A DNA stretch of 64,000 nt from contig CM077116.1 in NCBI GenBank assembly GCA_039619475.1, forward strand, positions 22,719,443-22,783,442, in the 5' to 3' direction. The notes beneath the pieces are model-generated. The model was not told where the DNA came from, did no database searches, and saw only the letters and a program-made list of their open reading frames with translations. The number at the start of each line of letters is the position of its first letter. The first letter of the stretch is position 1. A program made the position numbers and the translations under genes. Positions 22,071-34,865 of the stretch are shown here, piece after piece. Origin of the DNA: Icerya purchasi. Taxonomy: Eukaryota > Arthropoda > Insecta > Hemiptera > Monophlebidae.

Positions 22071-25000
22071 CTGGAGAAATGATTTAATCGCAGCGATACT
22101 CCGTCATATTATACTGTCTTAATTACGTGCGTCATTTACAGTGGAGTTGATGACTAAAAAGGAAAAATTTATTTCGATTGTTCTAATCAATTTCCGAAAT
22201 AATTATTTGAAAAAAATTAATAAAAATTTCTCGACTTGCGCAACGATAAGAGAGCTCCTTCGGACCAACGTGAAGAGATTTATAAATTAATGAACGGAAA
22301 TTTATTGAAGAAAGCTGCGATTAGTCACAGAGAATACAGAAACGGATTTGAAATATGAAAGACACGAATTTATTGGGATATTTTCAAGCGTAGTTATATA
22401 ATTATTAGATAACAAAAATGATTTTCGATTCAATCCTAAAAAGTTTTTTTTTTTTTTTTTTTGGGTGGCGGTGGGCGGTTTAATGTAATTATTTTTTTAA
22501 AAAACAACAATCGTACTCCTACATATAATGTGTTCTTAAAATTAGTTCAAGCTGCGTCAGAATGCAATGTTTTTACTAAAAAAAAAATAAGTTACACTTT
22601 TCGTTTGTAAAGACGTTTAACGCGAATATAATATTTCTGAAACTGGTGTCGGATTATTTTATTTACAATTTACTCGATAATCCAATATCGGCGTAACTTG
22701 TTTTGTTGTTATCCACTCCAGTTTCTAGATTCGTAACAGTTCAATTTTCCATTTTTGCAGTTAGTTTAAAGCAAATCGTTCAAAGAATGAAAATTACGCC
22801 TAACATTAACTAGCAGAATTTAAAAACCTCCTCAAGTAATTTTATCAGCAAATGCAAAAAGTCTTTTACATTTGAGAAAATTTTAAATAGTATTTTTTTC
22901 TTTGTTTCTGTTTTTTTTTTTGCTTTAATAAGATGTTATAGATTCATTTAAATAACCAACACACACACACTTAGTTCGATCAGGCAAGCCATGAATTCTT
23001 TGGCCTTATTTCTCTCAATATTTATATACTATACGTATACAAACTCGATTCTTTACACTTCGCAATGGGGAGACCTCTTGAATTTCCAGAGATGGTACTT
23101 GTAAATGAATCGGTGTTAACTGATTGCACTATCTTCTGCAAGATGAAATAAATGTCTTATACGCGTGACGCTAAACGTTATAGATTTCGCTGCAGGATTT
23201 TTTCGCAATAAGATTTTACGGACCTCGGGGCTTTCCCTGGACCCCTAAAAGATGGTTCTTCAGTAATACTATAAAAGAGTAAATTTCAGTTGACTGGTCA
23301 TTCTTAAAAATAAATAATAATCCACGGTTTGCGTAGCAATTTATATTCCGACTTTCTTAACGCACTACACTTCAAAAACGTCACAAGATCTTCATATTAT
23401 TAACACACATATAAATATATATATATATATGCTAAATTAAAAACATAAGATTAACCGAAATCGTCAAAATTTAGTAGGTATGATTTCGTTCACTGCTACG
23501 TATCTTTTTTAACTACGTTAATGTATTAAATAAACTTTAATAATTTTAGCTGTATCTAAAATCGGTTCATAGCCTACCGCATGCAATTTTTGTTGGTATG
23601 TTAAAGAAGTTCCAAAAAAAAAAAAAGAATAAAAAAAAGAAAAAAAAAGAATAAAAAAAAGAAAAAAAAAAGATAACGCGGCAACTTGATTAGCGTTTGT
23701 TTTAGTTGCGTTATTGTGACTATTGACAACGTAGAAGAGAGTTTGAAATTTAAACGTAAAATAATTAAAAGTAGAACAGTTGAATAGTTATGAGACACGA
23801 TTTCTGCGTAAAATTTAAAGGGAATCAATTCTATAAAATTTTACTTATGCCCCAGCAAGGAATCTAGACGTTTCTAAAACTAATTTGGAAATGTTTGTAA
23901 ATAAAAACAGAATCATTTTTTTATTATCTTAACTTTTTACCGAGTACATTCAACCTTCCAATCATTCGCTGAATAAACGAAGTTCCACGGGGCCAGTGGT
24001 ATTAGTTGCACTCGATAAGGTTATGATAATAAAAAAGAAGAATAGTATACTCTGGTAGAAGTTTACGGTTCGTTGTATAGAAGTATGCGCATTTGTTTAA
24101 TATGGAAGTACTATCATTTATTTCTCGGTAAGAAATGATTAATTTTTATTATCTCGATTTCGTAGTAGAAATATTCAAAAACTATATTTTATGGCGCGTA
24201 TTAGTATCATTATTTCCAGTATGTTAAGTACGCGCTATTATTACTACCACTATCACATATCGGTCTAACAAGCGGACAGTATAGATGCTATCACCAGAAA
24301 TAAGTGACTAAAATTAAGATCCACTTTAAAATAAAATTAATACTATACCGGAAAGTAAATAGTCACTAATAGAGGATTTTTTTCACCTTCATTGTTCACA
24401 TCCGCTTAGTCTAGTTATTCCATTAGAACGTGCTAGTATGAACGCAAAATGTATTCAAATTTTGAACTACGTAATGTTAAAAATATCTTAAGCCGCTTTA
24501 TAATTTGAGAAATTAAATTTGTGGTATCCCGCATAAATATAATTATATATATTCAAGTTCCAATATTGTAGGCACAATATTTTTTCTAAAATTTAATGGA
24601 ACGGAAGAGGAAAAATCAAAGATCAAATGTCCTTCCTTTCCTGTAAATTTATTTGATAAATTTCGCTTTACGGATAATTTAAAAAAAAAACTATTATAAC
24701 ATTTTTTGCGTACAGCAGTCCAGCTTTAAGTAAGTTGTATTTCAAAAAAAGGAAAAAAATTAAATACTAAAACTTTTTAAAGTTCGAAATATTACAGAGA
24801 TGAACAATCGGAAAAATCGATTTTCCCCGTAAGCAACCGTTGAAAAAAACTTAAACATTAAACGCTGTTCTTTGTGTAAGGCGGCGACTTGCGGTTTTTC
24901 CGATATTGTAACGAACTTCGTCGAATCTTAATATTTAGAAAAGGAAAAAAAAAACCAAAAAAAAACCGTTCTTTTTTCACGGAACGGTTAAATTTTAAAG

Positions 25001-25574
25001 GTTCGTTTTAAGTAAAAACTTGAATAAAATGGTAACAGTTAAATTAGTAAACACACTAAGCTCTACACGCCTGTGGCCTGCATTTTTATTATAATGGCGT
25101 AATAGCTTCTCTTTAAATTTTCAATCATTATAAGAAGCGTTATTAGAAAAGGATTACGCGTGTTTGTTGCTAATTTTAGCGCGAAATTCGAACGATTATT
25201 TATTATTTTTGTTGGCAACTTTTAGTGAAAAATTTATTTCGTATAAAAAAAGTGGAAAAAATTCGTGTCTTATTATTTTTCACGGTAATTATTAATTTTA
25301 ATAGTGATAGAAAATTGTTTTTCAACTCACTTCTTTGCGATAAACGTAGTAGCCTTTTTTTCAGTATTATTAATAAATCAAATTTTTTTTTGATCGTCGA
25401 AACGCGTATCCAAGTGCGATAGTTTTGAACAGAACAAAAAAAAGAAAAAAAAAGAAAAAACAGGAAAAATTTTACATAAGCGAACACGTTAATGTGAAAA
25501 GACGCGTATACGCGAACGATAGTAAGAAAAAAACGGTATAATATGTGTATATATAAAAATAGTAGTAGGTTTAC
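22071..25574. other. AT-rich stretch without a recognisable gene
   Basis: It includes a T19 run near 22443, an inverted copy of the dispersed GTCAACTGAAA motif near 23283-23310, an A-rich (AAAAAAAAGAAT)n-like low-complexity tract at 23612-23672, and TA runs. Open frames over the A-rich tracts are composition artefacts. If the first-exon candidate at 25575-25616 is real, this region is intronic. Confidence 0.4.
23612..23672. repeat. A-rich simple repeat
   Basis: Imperfect repetition of AAAAAAAAGAATAAAAAAAAG units. Confidence 0.9.
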
Positions 25575-25616
25575 CTTGTAGACAGAGTCGAAGTTCAAGC
25601 GAGATGTTCAAGCACT
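25575..25616 (-). promoter_or_regulatory. Candidate transcription start and non-coding first exon
   Basis: On the minus strand an arthropod-type initiator TCAGT (25618-25614) is followed by about 40 GC-richer bases ending in CTGTCTACAAG, then GTAAAC, a near-consensus splice donor (exon end at 25575). No TATA box is evident. The exon would be a short 5' untranslated leader. A gene on the minus strand, to the left, is implied but its coding exons were not identified. The Pro/Tyr-rich exon at 1242-997 is on the same strand but far away. Confidence 0.35.
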
Positions 25617-25747
25617 GAGAAGCGGGAAACACTTTCAGCGCGAAAAAAAATAACTGCTTCCGAACGCGAGCTTCGTTTGTGATCATGCAGCGCACCGGGG
25701 ACCCAGCTTTCAACAGCAGATAACAATTTTTTCGTACGTCACACAGG

Positions 25748-25755
25748 TGACGTCA
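25748..25755. promoter_or_regulatory. Palindromic CRE (TGACGTCA)
   Basis: A perfect full-length cAMP-response element sits about 130 bases upstream of the candidate start at 25617. A half-site-like ACGTCACA lies just before it (25736-25743). Known CREB/ATF-family sites often lie within 200 bases of a start, which supports a promoter here. A chance 8-mer cannot be excluded. Confidence 0.45.
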
Positions 25756-26577
25756 CGGACTAGACTGAAATTTTCGGAAACTCGATGTGTGCCGGAAAAA
25801 TTCATACACCGATGCGAACAGCCGTCCCCGTTCCGCGCATCGAAGTCACACCATAAAACCGAAATTCCGAATTAGCATTTTAGGCTGCGTTTTCGCTCCT
25901 ACGTAAACTTGAAAAAAGCTGTAAACAAATTTCGTAGTCGTTCGACAGGATCTCTTGAAACGGCCGGTGACGCATGCTTTGTTTTCGGTCCGACACGCCT
26001 GTACCGAAATGTAAAAATGGATTTTTCGGAATTCGTATCGTCCGCAAAATCGGACATAATCGACACTGGTAATTTGCTGCTAATGTAAGCACAACAAAAT
26101 GGTAGTACTGACGCAGTTTGCCTGCTGTAATTCCGTAAACGATCAGAAGAAATTCTTTCGAAATTTTCAAATATCCCGAAAAAAAAACCCTTCCCGCGGA
26201 AAAACACAAAGTGCTCGATAAATGAGAGGCAGAATAAAAACAATCGATAAAGAAACGTCAAGCAGACCCCAAACAATTAAAAATAAAGAAACCGTACTAA
26301 AAAAAAACAAGTTTTTATTTTTTCTTTTTTAACCAGACAATAAGCAGCCAATGAAGTAAAAGATTAAAAATAAGACAGATTATAATACCTGTACATGTTG
26401 AACAATAAAATATAATAAAATTATCTATTATACATACATATATATATATTTTATTAGTAAAAATCTGTTTCCGCGCAAACACTATTAACGGAAAATGAAG
26501 GTGTCGTTTTTCACTTTTAGCTGTTTCGGAAGTTCCGAAAATATACGAATCGCATGAATTTCATTTTATGTGTGTAG
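25756..26577. other. CpG-richer region flanking the candidate promoter
   Basis: This stretch (for example CGAACAGCCGTCCCCGTTCC and GCGCATCGAAGTC) is less AT-rich and has more CpG than nearly all of the window. Two overlapping minus-strand frames of 109 and 125 codons (within 25880-26276) are open but show no domain motif. They could be chance frames in CpG-rich DNA. Confidence 0.35.
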
Positions 26578-26840
26578 CGCTGAAGATGACAAAGTTCTGG
26601 TTTGTTCAAATTGTGATTATTCCGCCAATTACGAGGGTTTACCAGACAAGAAGCTCTGTCCTAAGTGCTCATCAAGTTTTAATGTTTTAACTGGATTAGA
26701 GCGATGTGTATGGATTTTTTTCATTTTTCGTGCTTCGGTTAACAAATTTAGTTTGTACGAGAATGTTATACTTCTCCTTTTTCCTTTTTTTTCTTTTTTT
26801 TTTTTTACTGACTTCAAAAGAAGGAGGGGTTGTATATTCA
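26578..26840 (+). CDS. Candidate exon with a CxxC...CxxC zinc-ribbon-like motif
   Basis: A good acceptor, TTTCATTTTATGTGTGTAG, precedes an open frame that reads AEDDKVLVCSNCDYSANY, then EGLPDKKLCPKCSSSF and NVLTGLERC. Two CxxC pairs spaced 18 residues apart are the spacing of zinc ribbons or other structural zinc knuckles. A consensus donor CAG followed by GTATGT lies at about 26839-26840, but the stretch before it (from about 26705) is T-rich and phenylalanine-rich. The true exon may therefore end earlier, or the T-run may be an intron. I do not recognise the family. A transposon-derived zinc finger is an alternative explanation. Confidence 0.4.
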
Positions 26841-27288
26841 TCAGGTATGTTTTTCTTTTTTTTTATCTTTAGTTAAAATTTCTAAGTAATATTTTAATTT
26901 GCTGTAATTGTAGTAAAAAAGATCGAAAATGAAATGATATTAACTGAATCATAATTTCTAACTCGAGTACCACCGAAAGATTACCAAATCTATATCAATC
27001 TACACAATACATATAAAGAAGAAAATCCGGAAACATTTGAGTAGTCCACTATTACATCTATGAAGTTGAAAATTCACACGTAACAAAAAGACACGACGTA
27101 CTTCAATGCATTTACGTAATGCGAAAATAAATTAAAAAATTTTAATTTTCTGCGACTGATAAAAAGCGGTAAAAGTCAGAAATCTGCTTTTTAAAAACTA
27201 ATATATATAGTATATATATATATATATATTAATTTTTAATATTTCTTATTACCATATTTCCTTTCTGTTAGCGTGCTTTAGACATGTA

Positions 27289-27585
27289 CAAGGGCGTCGC
27301 CAGACGATGAGCCGGGGGGAACATGAGTTTCTAGCCGCCAGGGGGGGAGGCGAGATGATAGAAAGAGAATATGAGTTATAGGAAAAATAAAATTTATAAG
27401 TTGTAAAGGCTTAATATTTTATTAAATAAGAATAAAATCTTAATTAAAACATAATTTTTATGGGTTTCTGGCAAATTGTCCATGATTACGCGCCTATGAA
27501 TACTTATCATGGCCAGTTGATTAAGAAGTTTCAAGGCTCCAGTGGCGGCAGCTGCCCCTTCTGCCCTCCGCTGGCGACGCCCATG
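27289..27585 (-). mobile_element. hAT family A second copy (297 bp), inverted
   Basis: This is the reverse complement of the element at 3891-4197. The ends are CATGGGCGTCGCCAGCGG (right end, read on the minus strand) and CAAGGGCGTCGCCAGACG (left). The flanking 8 bases are GACATGTA (27281-27288) and GACATGTT (27586-27593), a 7/8 target duplication. The transposase tail reads QLAMISIHRRVIMDNL, then a deletion of about 35 bases relative to the first copy removes the VVEQFA segment. The two copies share the same internal deletion junction of the transposase, so they derive from one non-autonomous progenitor. Confidence 0.9.
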
Positions 27586-27593
27586 GACATGTT

Positions 27594-28479
27594 GTGTCCT
27601 ATAATGTCGATGCTGCTCAGTAGTTCTCGCTCAAGTATTATTGTATCATTTAATATCTATAAATAACTATAAATAACCTATTATCTTTAAGAGTATTATC
27701 AGACCTATTATATCGTACGCTTGTCCAGTCCGGCGTTAGATGCATCTGAATGAAAGGAATCAAAAAACTTAGGGATTATGCGAACCGGTGGTTGTGTGGC
27801 AGAGTTCCTTTAAATTATATAAATTAACATAAGCCTTTCTCTTAAAGTGAAGTTTTTCAGCTAGCGATGGTAATTGCATGAAAAAAGGCGGCAAATATAA
27901 ACATCTTTTCAACTAAAATAGAAAAGGTATAAACATAGAAGGATAACGAAATAGTCTTGCCCTGATTATCCTTCGTAGCTTAATATTTTTAGAGTTGATT
28001 AATGTATAGAACATTATATAAAGCTAGTATTATATTTATAAATCATACAGCATCTAGTGACCGATCTGCCTGTACGATCGGTGATGTAGATAACTTCTCT
28101 GGAAGTTTTGACAAATTTTTTACAACGGAATTATTGAAGAATAATAAGAGATTAATTCTCCTTAGATCCATTAGGCTTGGTACATTGCGAGCCTTAACTT
28201 CACAATCCCCGACGCCTTGTCAAGGGCGTATGGGACTTATTTTACTACCGATTTTTTCTAATGTTCACGAGCACTTGCGTTGAGGACCGTCGATTTCGAT
28301 TTCTCTTTCGTCCAATTTAATTTAATTATTTCCGACATCCTGAGTGCAGACTCTTTATACGTTCTTCTCTTCGCGATCATTCTTTCGATACTGCATTGTT
28401 CACTTGTTTACATTTTTTTTTTCTCCTTATTCCATTTTTGTACCGATTCTTGTTTAACATATATACGTAGAGAAGATTT
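27594..28479. other. Sequence without a recognisable gene
   Basis: A 93-codon frame at 28002-28283 shows no motif, signal peptide or credible splice context. No repeat structure was recognised. Confidence 0.35.
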
Positions 28480-29290
28480 TCCAACTAGGACTACAGAATG
28501 AAAAATTCGGAGTAAAAGTAAATGGGAAATGCGTAATCTCAGATATGCGGATGATTCAGTAATTATCGCGGGAAGAGTTACAATGTATGTTGGACCAACT
28601 CTCTGCTGTAGGTCAAAAACACGGTATTCGAATTAATGCATCAAAGACTAAATTTATGATTGTTAAAAGAAGTCATCTAATCGTAAACAACAATTTAACA
28701 GAGAGAGTTACCAGCTTCAAATATCTCGGATCAATAATAAATGAGAAATTATAGACAATGACGAAGAAATAAGAACAAGATGTGGAATGGCGAAAGAAAC
28801 CTTCCGAAAAATGGAAAACGCTATGCTAGCTAATCAATTCCAGCTAAGACTAAAAGTTATAGACTGTTACGTTATTCCAGTACTTAAGGAATGGAGTTAA
28901 AACGTGGACCTTGAAAGCTAGCTCTATTAGACACGTTTAGAGGCAACAGAGATGTGTCTTCTCAGACGGCTATTAAGAAGTTCATGGTCCGAAAAAGTCT
29001 CAAATAATAATGTACTGAAAAGAGTTGGCGTAGAAAGGGAGCTCATAAAAAATATTAAAAAAAGAAAAATGGTATATCTCGGTCACATCCTGAGAGGTGT
29101 ATGACATTCCGGGCCTAATACTACATATAAGGAAGAATTGATAGTAAAAAACCAGTTGGTAGAAGAAAGCACTTGTGGATAAAAAAACATCAAGGAGTAG
29201 AGGAACATCAACGATATCGGCTTACTCTTTAAGGCGGAAAGGCAGAGAAAATATTGGCAATAGCCTACGCACTGCATAGTGTACGACATC
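28480..29290 (+). mobile_element. RTE-like LINE remnant with palm YADD motif
   Basis: Plus-strand disrupted coding sequence carries the reverse-transcriptase motif NLRYADDSVIIAG (about 28532-28570). Then come LDQLSAVGQKHGIRINASKT, KFMIVKRSH and VTSFKYLGSIINEK, and the C-terminal segment DNDEEIRTRCGMAKETFRKM. The last readable parts are MCLLRRLLRSSW, RVGVERELIKNIKKRKMVYL and GHILRG. The YADD tetrad is intact, but several frameshifts and stops break the frame. Upstream fingers motifs and the endonuclease are missing. The layout matches endonuclease-reverse transcriptases of RTE-like LINEs common in insects. Confidence 0.88.
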
Positions 29291-32200
29291 AAACGACGAA
29301 AAAGTCAATAAATCAACGCTGGTGAACAAGCACATCGAGCAGTTGTGTTATAGCTTCTACGGGTGCTACATATTGAGGATATGCAGTGTAATTGTTTAGT
29401 GAAGTCGTCAGAGTTTTGGGGTAGTGTAATTTCGTAATTAAACATGTAAAAGTTTGCAGTGCTAGAAAACAGTATATAGTCGACGTACGTTCCATTTTTA
29501 AGTCATCTTAAAAAATGAAAATTACGCTGAATAAGCAAAAAAACAGAAGTAAGTATCCCCCCCCCCCCGAAATGGACGCTGACTCGATTAAGTGTTCAGG
29601 TGTCCCCCGTCACTAATAAATTACTTTTTTATATTTTATTTCATTTATGGAGCAACTGATGTTATTTATTTTTTTTTTTTCAAAACATAAATTGTTAATA
29701 TCGATTTCAAATATCATTGGATTTAGCTGTACAATTTAGTAGCGTATTCATAAAATTTCGTTTCGGAACAAGTTAAAATTTTAAGATCCTTTGCATCGCT
29801 TACAGAAATAAAATTCCTCTTTCTTTTGTCCGGAATAAATTTTTGCTGAAAAATTTACGCCGAACGTATTTCAATAAATTTTTCCTCTTACCGGGGGGAC
29901 TAGTGCTTTTTATAAAACTGCTAAAATGATTGGATTTTTTTTCAAGTTTTTCTTGATGAACGCCATATAGTATAGAATAGTGCGGCGCCGAATTGAGTGA
30001 GGAGGAAAAGGGTAAACAGATAAAAATCAAAAACAATTCTTTTTCTTAATACTCTCACATAAAAAACACGAGATGACATCGATTATGAGACTATTCTACC
30101 GAACAGCAGCGCGGTAGTTGTATTTCGATTAAATTTCAATTAAAAAATAACCGAAATTTAGGTTAAAAGATAGCGCTTTGTTAGACGAGAACTAGTATAC
30201 CTTATTAATAATTTTTCAGATTTTTTAAATATAACAAAATGGATTTCTCACTTTCTTTTTGAGAAAATATGTATTTTTTACAGTTAGACGAATAAATTAA
30301 GGAAACGAAAGTTTTTGGTTTCTAAAACACCACGATGATTTGATTTATTTTCCTACATTTGAGATATTTTTAATTGAAACCTCAGCGCATCTCGTGATGA
30401 GTAACTTAAATGTACGAGCGTCATAATATTTTAAAATTTCATATTCCGTTAAGATTAAAATGAAATATTCCAAAAAAGAAAAATTATAAATATTTCTAAA
30501 TATCGTTCGATTTCTTTGTACTAAAATTGTAGCCGCTGTTAATTTTCAAAAAGAACAAAAGAAAACAGTTCATTCTTAAATTCTCATTTAAAATGCGTCC
30601 TATATGTTTGCAGACTTGCTTTTGTGTCTTACTCTGTAGGTGCCAATTAATTGTCTGCGTTACGGTATCGTTTCCGCTAGCGCCCGAATGAACTAGTAAA
30701 CTTTGTGCATTGTAGCGGTTTAATTTAAGAACAGAAAATAAAACAATAATAAACATCGTTGAAGGGCTGCAGCGGCTAAAGAATCTAAATTTACACCGTG
30801 CCTGCTGGTCATCCTTAAAACGCAAATATTTATCTATTTACATATAATTATCTTGCGAAAGTTATTAATTCATTTTTTAAGGACTGAAAAGATAAATGTT
30901 TAACAGGGGCGCAACAACCTAATGTTGCGGGTGCTTAAAACAAATGCCCATCGATGACTAAAAAAAAAAAAACAAAAAAAAACAGAACAACATTTTTCCA
31001 AAATTTCAAATTATGATGCCAGTTTTACATGTAATTTATTTCCCGCTAATTTACATGATTGTTCAGTTTTCATTAAAAAACATTATTTACGTAATCGATA
31101 AATTTTTGGCATAGGGATTCAGATTTGTTTATTGTTGCTGCTTGGGAAAGAAAAAAAAAAGTTGGTTGCATAGAGTCAATAGATGTTAAGTTAATGTATC
31201 CTCAGTAGTTCCGGGTTTAATATTTTTATCTTCAGTTCTTATCTTTGAATTGCAAGCCTTTTTGCTTTAGAACGGGGTTATTTATTTTGTAATTTCTTCG
31301 CTCTCTGTAATGTTTTACGCGAAGAAATCAGCCGAGTTATTTCTTTAAACGAGGCGAATAAGTTGTTTTTTTACGTAAACGAAACAATTGTGAAAAAAAT
31401 AAAAACAGTTTTTCCGAAATTTAACGAATGAGATGTGAAATCTATTGTTTACATTAAAAAGGTTCAGCAAAAACATCTGGTTGTTAATGGCCTTATTTAT
31501 GTTTCATTCAACAGAAATTTACCGCTAGATATTCAACGTAATGTTGTGGGCGACGTGTTGTCCATAAAAAAAAAATTCACGTTGTTTTCTTCATAAATTG
31601 GAATCAAACCAAATTTACTAATATAAAATTTCTATCAGCGGAGGTCACTACGTTTATGTGTTTTTGTCGTAAATAATTGTTTCACATTGAAGTGTACAAA
31701 TCACAGAATAAATCGGGTCAAGTGCTCGAGTGTAAATCGCATTTGTCACGAGATTTTCGTGATTTTTAAAGCACCGATGAAAAACTTTTGGGAGGACATC
31801 TGTATTTTTTTTTTTTTTTTTTTTTTTATTTTTTTGTAGAAAGGGATCTGTTCCAACCAAATATTGTACTTGTGTGATATTGATTTGGTTAATTTTTTTT
31901 CAAAAAACTAGACCTTTTTTATTACCGCCAACCAGTGCGACCTGTTGGTTGGTCCACTGCTGTTGAGATCTATCAAATTTTTCCGTTACAACTTATTTCA
32001 TTAACACATCCATGTTTAGATTATGTAGGAAAAAAGGAAACACAAAACATGATTAAACTACTTCCATGATGAGAAAAAAAAGTAAATCGATGATCTCACG
32101 AAAACAATTTATTGGACATTTTAAATATCCTTCGAAGAACGTATTTTACATTTTTATACTTTTAGCGAATTCGTACTGAATATTTTCGCGTAATTTACAT

Positions 32201-32592
32201 TTGATGTAACATAGTGTACGACTAAAGACAGTGTGCGATCGTTAATGATAATGAAGTGAATATTATTCATTTACGCTTTTGAATCTGTAATAAAGATTAA
32301 ATCGGTAATCCATCTTCGTGTGTCGATATAATGCCATCGGTAATACACTCATTAACAGCTGTTACAGATAACGCAATGCATGCGTGATGTAGCGACTTTC
32401 AATTATGGAAGAGCTTAACGAATAAAATAAAATAAGTAATATTACTCTATGGTGCGAAAAGTACGGAATTTCTAGTATGTAGATGCTTAATATAACCAGT
32501 AAATTCCTTGTCCATGCACGTGTAGCATTTCTGGTGATCGTCGAAGTAACGGCATCGAACACGTTAATTAGTTCCAGGTTAAACTTCCAAAT
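29291..32592. other. AT-rich stretch with weak hAT-like termini only
   Basis: A C12 run (29557-29568) is followed by GTCCCCCGTCACTAATAAA (about 29603-29621). Read on the minus strand this resembles a hAT end (TAGTGACGGGGGACACC plus a G run), but no partner end was found. A CAGGGGCGCAACAACC motif at 30904 is similar in kind. No coding sequence is supported. Confidence 0.35.
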
Positions 32593-32723
32593 GGGGGCCG
32601 CTGATTAATAATTAAATATTAATATTATAACACATCCTAAGCCAAAACTACAATCACTATTTAATGTTGTTCCATTCACAATACCACACACACACCGAGT
32701 ATTTTTGTGACTGCGGCCCCCGC
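32593..32723 (-). mobile_element. Short MITE-like unit with GGGGGCCGC ends
   Basis: The 131-base unit begins GGGGGCCGCTGATTAATAAT and ends GTGACTGCGGCCCCC. Its reverse complement is nearly identical to the core of the hairpin at 11446-11582 (shared blocks include GGAACAACATTAAATAGTG and TTAGGATGTGTTATAATATT). The flanks are unrelated between the two loci, which marks the unit boundaries. No convincing target duplication was found, so the superfamily is unknown. Confidence 0.75.
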
Positions 32724-34639
32724 TGAAATAATTGCAAGAATTTTCTGGATCGTTTGAAATGGCATACGAACCGTGACTTACCCAATGTGAGGTATTAGAA
32801 AACTGCGATACGATTCATAAAATATATCTGTAGAATCGTTTAAAAAGGTAGGAACATTACTTTTAGTATATTTTTAGTAGAGTTTCGACGTAAAATATAA
32901 TTTACATAATTGCAGACATTAATGCTATTTGTTTTACTAGTGTGTTTCCATAATTCGGTATAGACATCGCATAAAGACCGCGTAAGAATCTGTTTATCAT
33001 TATAATTAAATCATCTCCATCACTGCGTGCAGAGTTTAGGCGTACAGAGCAGTAATGGGGATAATGCGGTCGATCCCAGAAATTCTAAGGCGTAATATAG
33101 ACATTTTGTCAATCAGGAATACGCGTCAATATTGTTTTTTTCGAAAGCGCGATTGGTGTAAATTTAAATTTCAGTCATCGCGAAAAAATATAAATTCATT
33201 TTATAACACGTTTTATCTGAAATTTATTTTGTTTTGCTCTTATTTTTAATTTTTATGCGAGTGTGAAATGAATCGCAGAGAATATTTCGCATTATTTCTG
33301 TACGGGTAGAAACAGAAATATATAAATCGTATAGAATTGCTCGAATTAATTCATTTTCAGTTTATTTATAGAACGACAAGAGACGATTATTTTATTCGCG
33401 CTGTCTGTTTTTCATTAAGCTATATTCTCAACTTTTTAAATTTCATACTTAACTTTATTTCATAAATAATGGGCTTTTTTTTTTTGGTTTTTACTTCCAT
33501 TAAAAATTATAAAATTTTCAATGCCCCTTCCACATCCAACAGCATAGTATTAGCGTAAAAGTTACGTTTTTAAATTTATAGTAGCATCAGCCTCGAGAAT
33601 TTTTATTGGCTGGCGCGTTAATAGCGAACTGATTAATAACGTGGAGAAACATATATATTTATGCATTGCGCCGGATTTGGGTCAAACAGACTAAACTGAT
33701 GTTACCGTGTTGTCGTCAACATCATTGCAGTTTCTCGCGTCACAGCGTGTAATTTATGATTTTCGTAATATTCGACTTCATTTTTCTTTTGAAATAGCGC
33801 TTGAACAATATGGTATTTAAATGTAACTAATCGAAAATGTTTAAATCGGTGAAAAATTTATTTTTAATCTTAAAGAAATATTTTTCCAACTTAACTAGAC
33901 GAATACACACATATATTTTTCCATTTTAGTCGCAATGTATGAACTCGGTAAAATTGAATACAGCGTGTATATATAAAAATATTTCGGAAATATTTCAATG
34001 CACATAATACATAAAACTCGGTCATTTTAGTCTCGCAAGGGGCTTACATTTCTATCTCTTTCTCTTCTATACTTTGTATAAAATTATCAAAATTGACTAA
34101 ATCGGTCCATATAAATATAAGTTATGCGGAAACAAACATAAAAAAAAAACAAAAAAAAACTTGGTAAAAATTAAAATACAACAAACGTTATATAAAATTG
34201 GGTCATTTTTTCTAATAGGGGCTGGCCTAAGAGTTACGTTGTAATTAATATATACATTTTTTAAAACTACAAAACTTTTATAGCTCGTGTGTCACTTAAT
34301 CTGTACGAAACTATTTTGTTCGGTTTAACGAAACTGCGTTGTCATTAGACAACACTGCTGCCTCGGGGTTCTAAGGTATTTGAGCCTTTCCTTTCAACCC
34401 AGAACGTGGTTGACTGCGGTTTGAGTAGGCTTTTGTAAGAGTAAGGCGGAATACACGATCATGGGACATGGACGTATGCTCGACTTTTCATGGGCTCACA
34501 ATTAAAAACTTCTTGCGAATGATTTCGAGAAAGGGCCACCCAATCGCAGACATGGATAAAAATATTTTTCTTTTTATGCTGGTCACTCGCGCATTTAGTT
34601 TAAATAGATATAATAAATCAGACGGCTAACAAGACATGA
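32724..34639. other. AT-rich stretch without a recognisable gene
   Basis: Near 34098-34130 there is the block ACTAAATCGGTCCATATAAA followed by TATAAGTTATGCGGA. A related block occurs downstream of both foldback elements (39788-39818 and about 54170). It is probably the end of the same repeat family. Confidence 0.35.
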
Positions 34640-34865
34640 GGGCTTTCTTTTCTTTTAAGGTATCCTTTATATTTTTTCGTCTACACATTTATTTCCCTTC
34701 GGATTGCAGTACCGATCTTTTTTGACTCCCTTGCTAAGTTCTGGCCGTCTCCATCTTCCCCGAATAACTTTCTTAGTGTCCTCAGTTTCCTTTTGTCCTA
34801 CGTTCTTCCTTCTTGATGGGTAATCGTCCGTAGCTGACAAGCCCAATAAAAAAGTAAAAAAAAAT
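34640..34865 (+). mobile_element. LINE family L 3' end fragment
   Basis: The sequence ends GGGTAATCGTCCGTAGCTGAC followed by AAGCCCAATAAAAAAGT and an A-rich tail. This aligns with the endings of the other family L copies (for example GTCCTTGGTTGACGAGCTC plus A-tail at 50381). The preceding 150 bases are pyrimidine-rich, as is the ORF2 tail in this family, but no clear coding motif is readable. Confidence 0.5.

Noticed and set aside
23601..23828. 75-codon minus-strand frame with a Phe-rich C-terminus
   Set aside because: The phenylalanine run is the translation of the A-rich simple repeat; the remainder has no motif.
25203..25713. Overlapping minus- and plus-strand frames of 65-131 codons
   Set aside because: They are rich in Phe/Leu/Ile or Lys from A/T runs, show no domain, and overlap each other and the promoter and first-exon candidate.
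28002..28283. 93-codon plus-strand frame
   Set aside because: No recognisable domain, signal peptide or splice context, and it lies between two transposon remnants.
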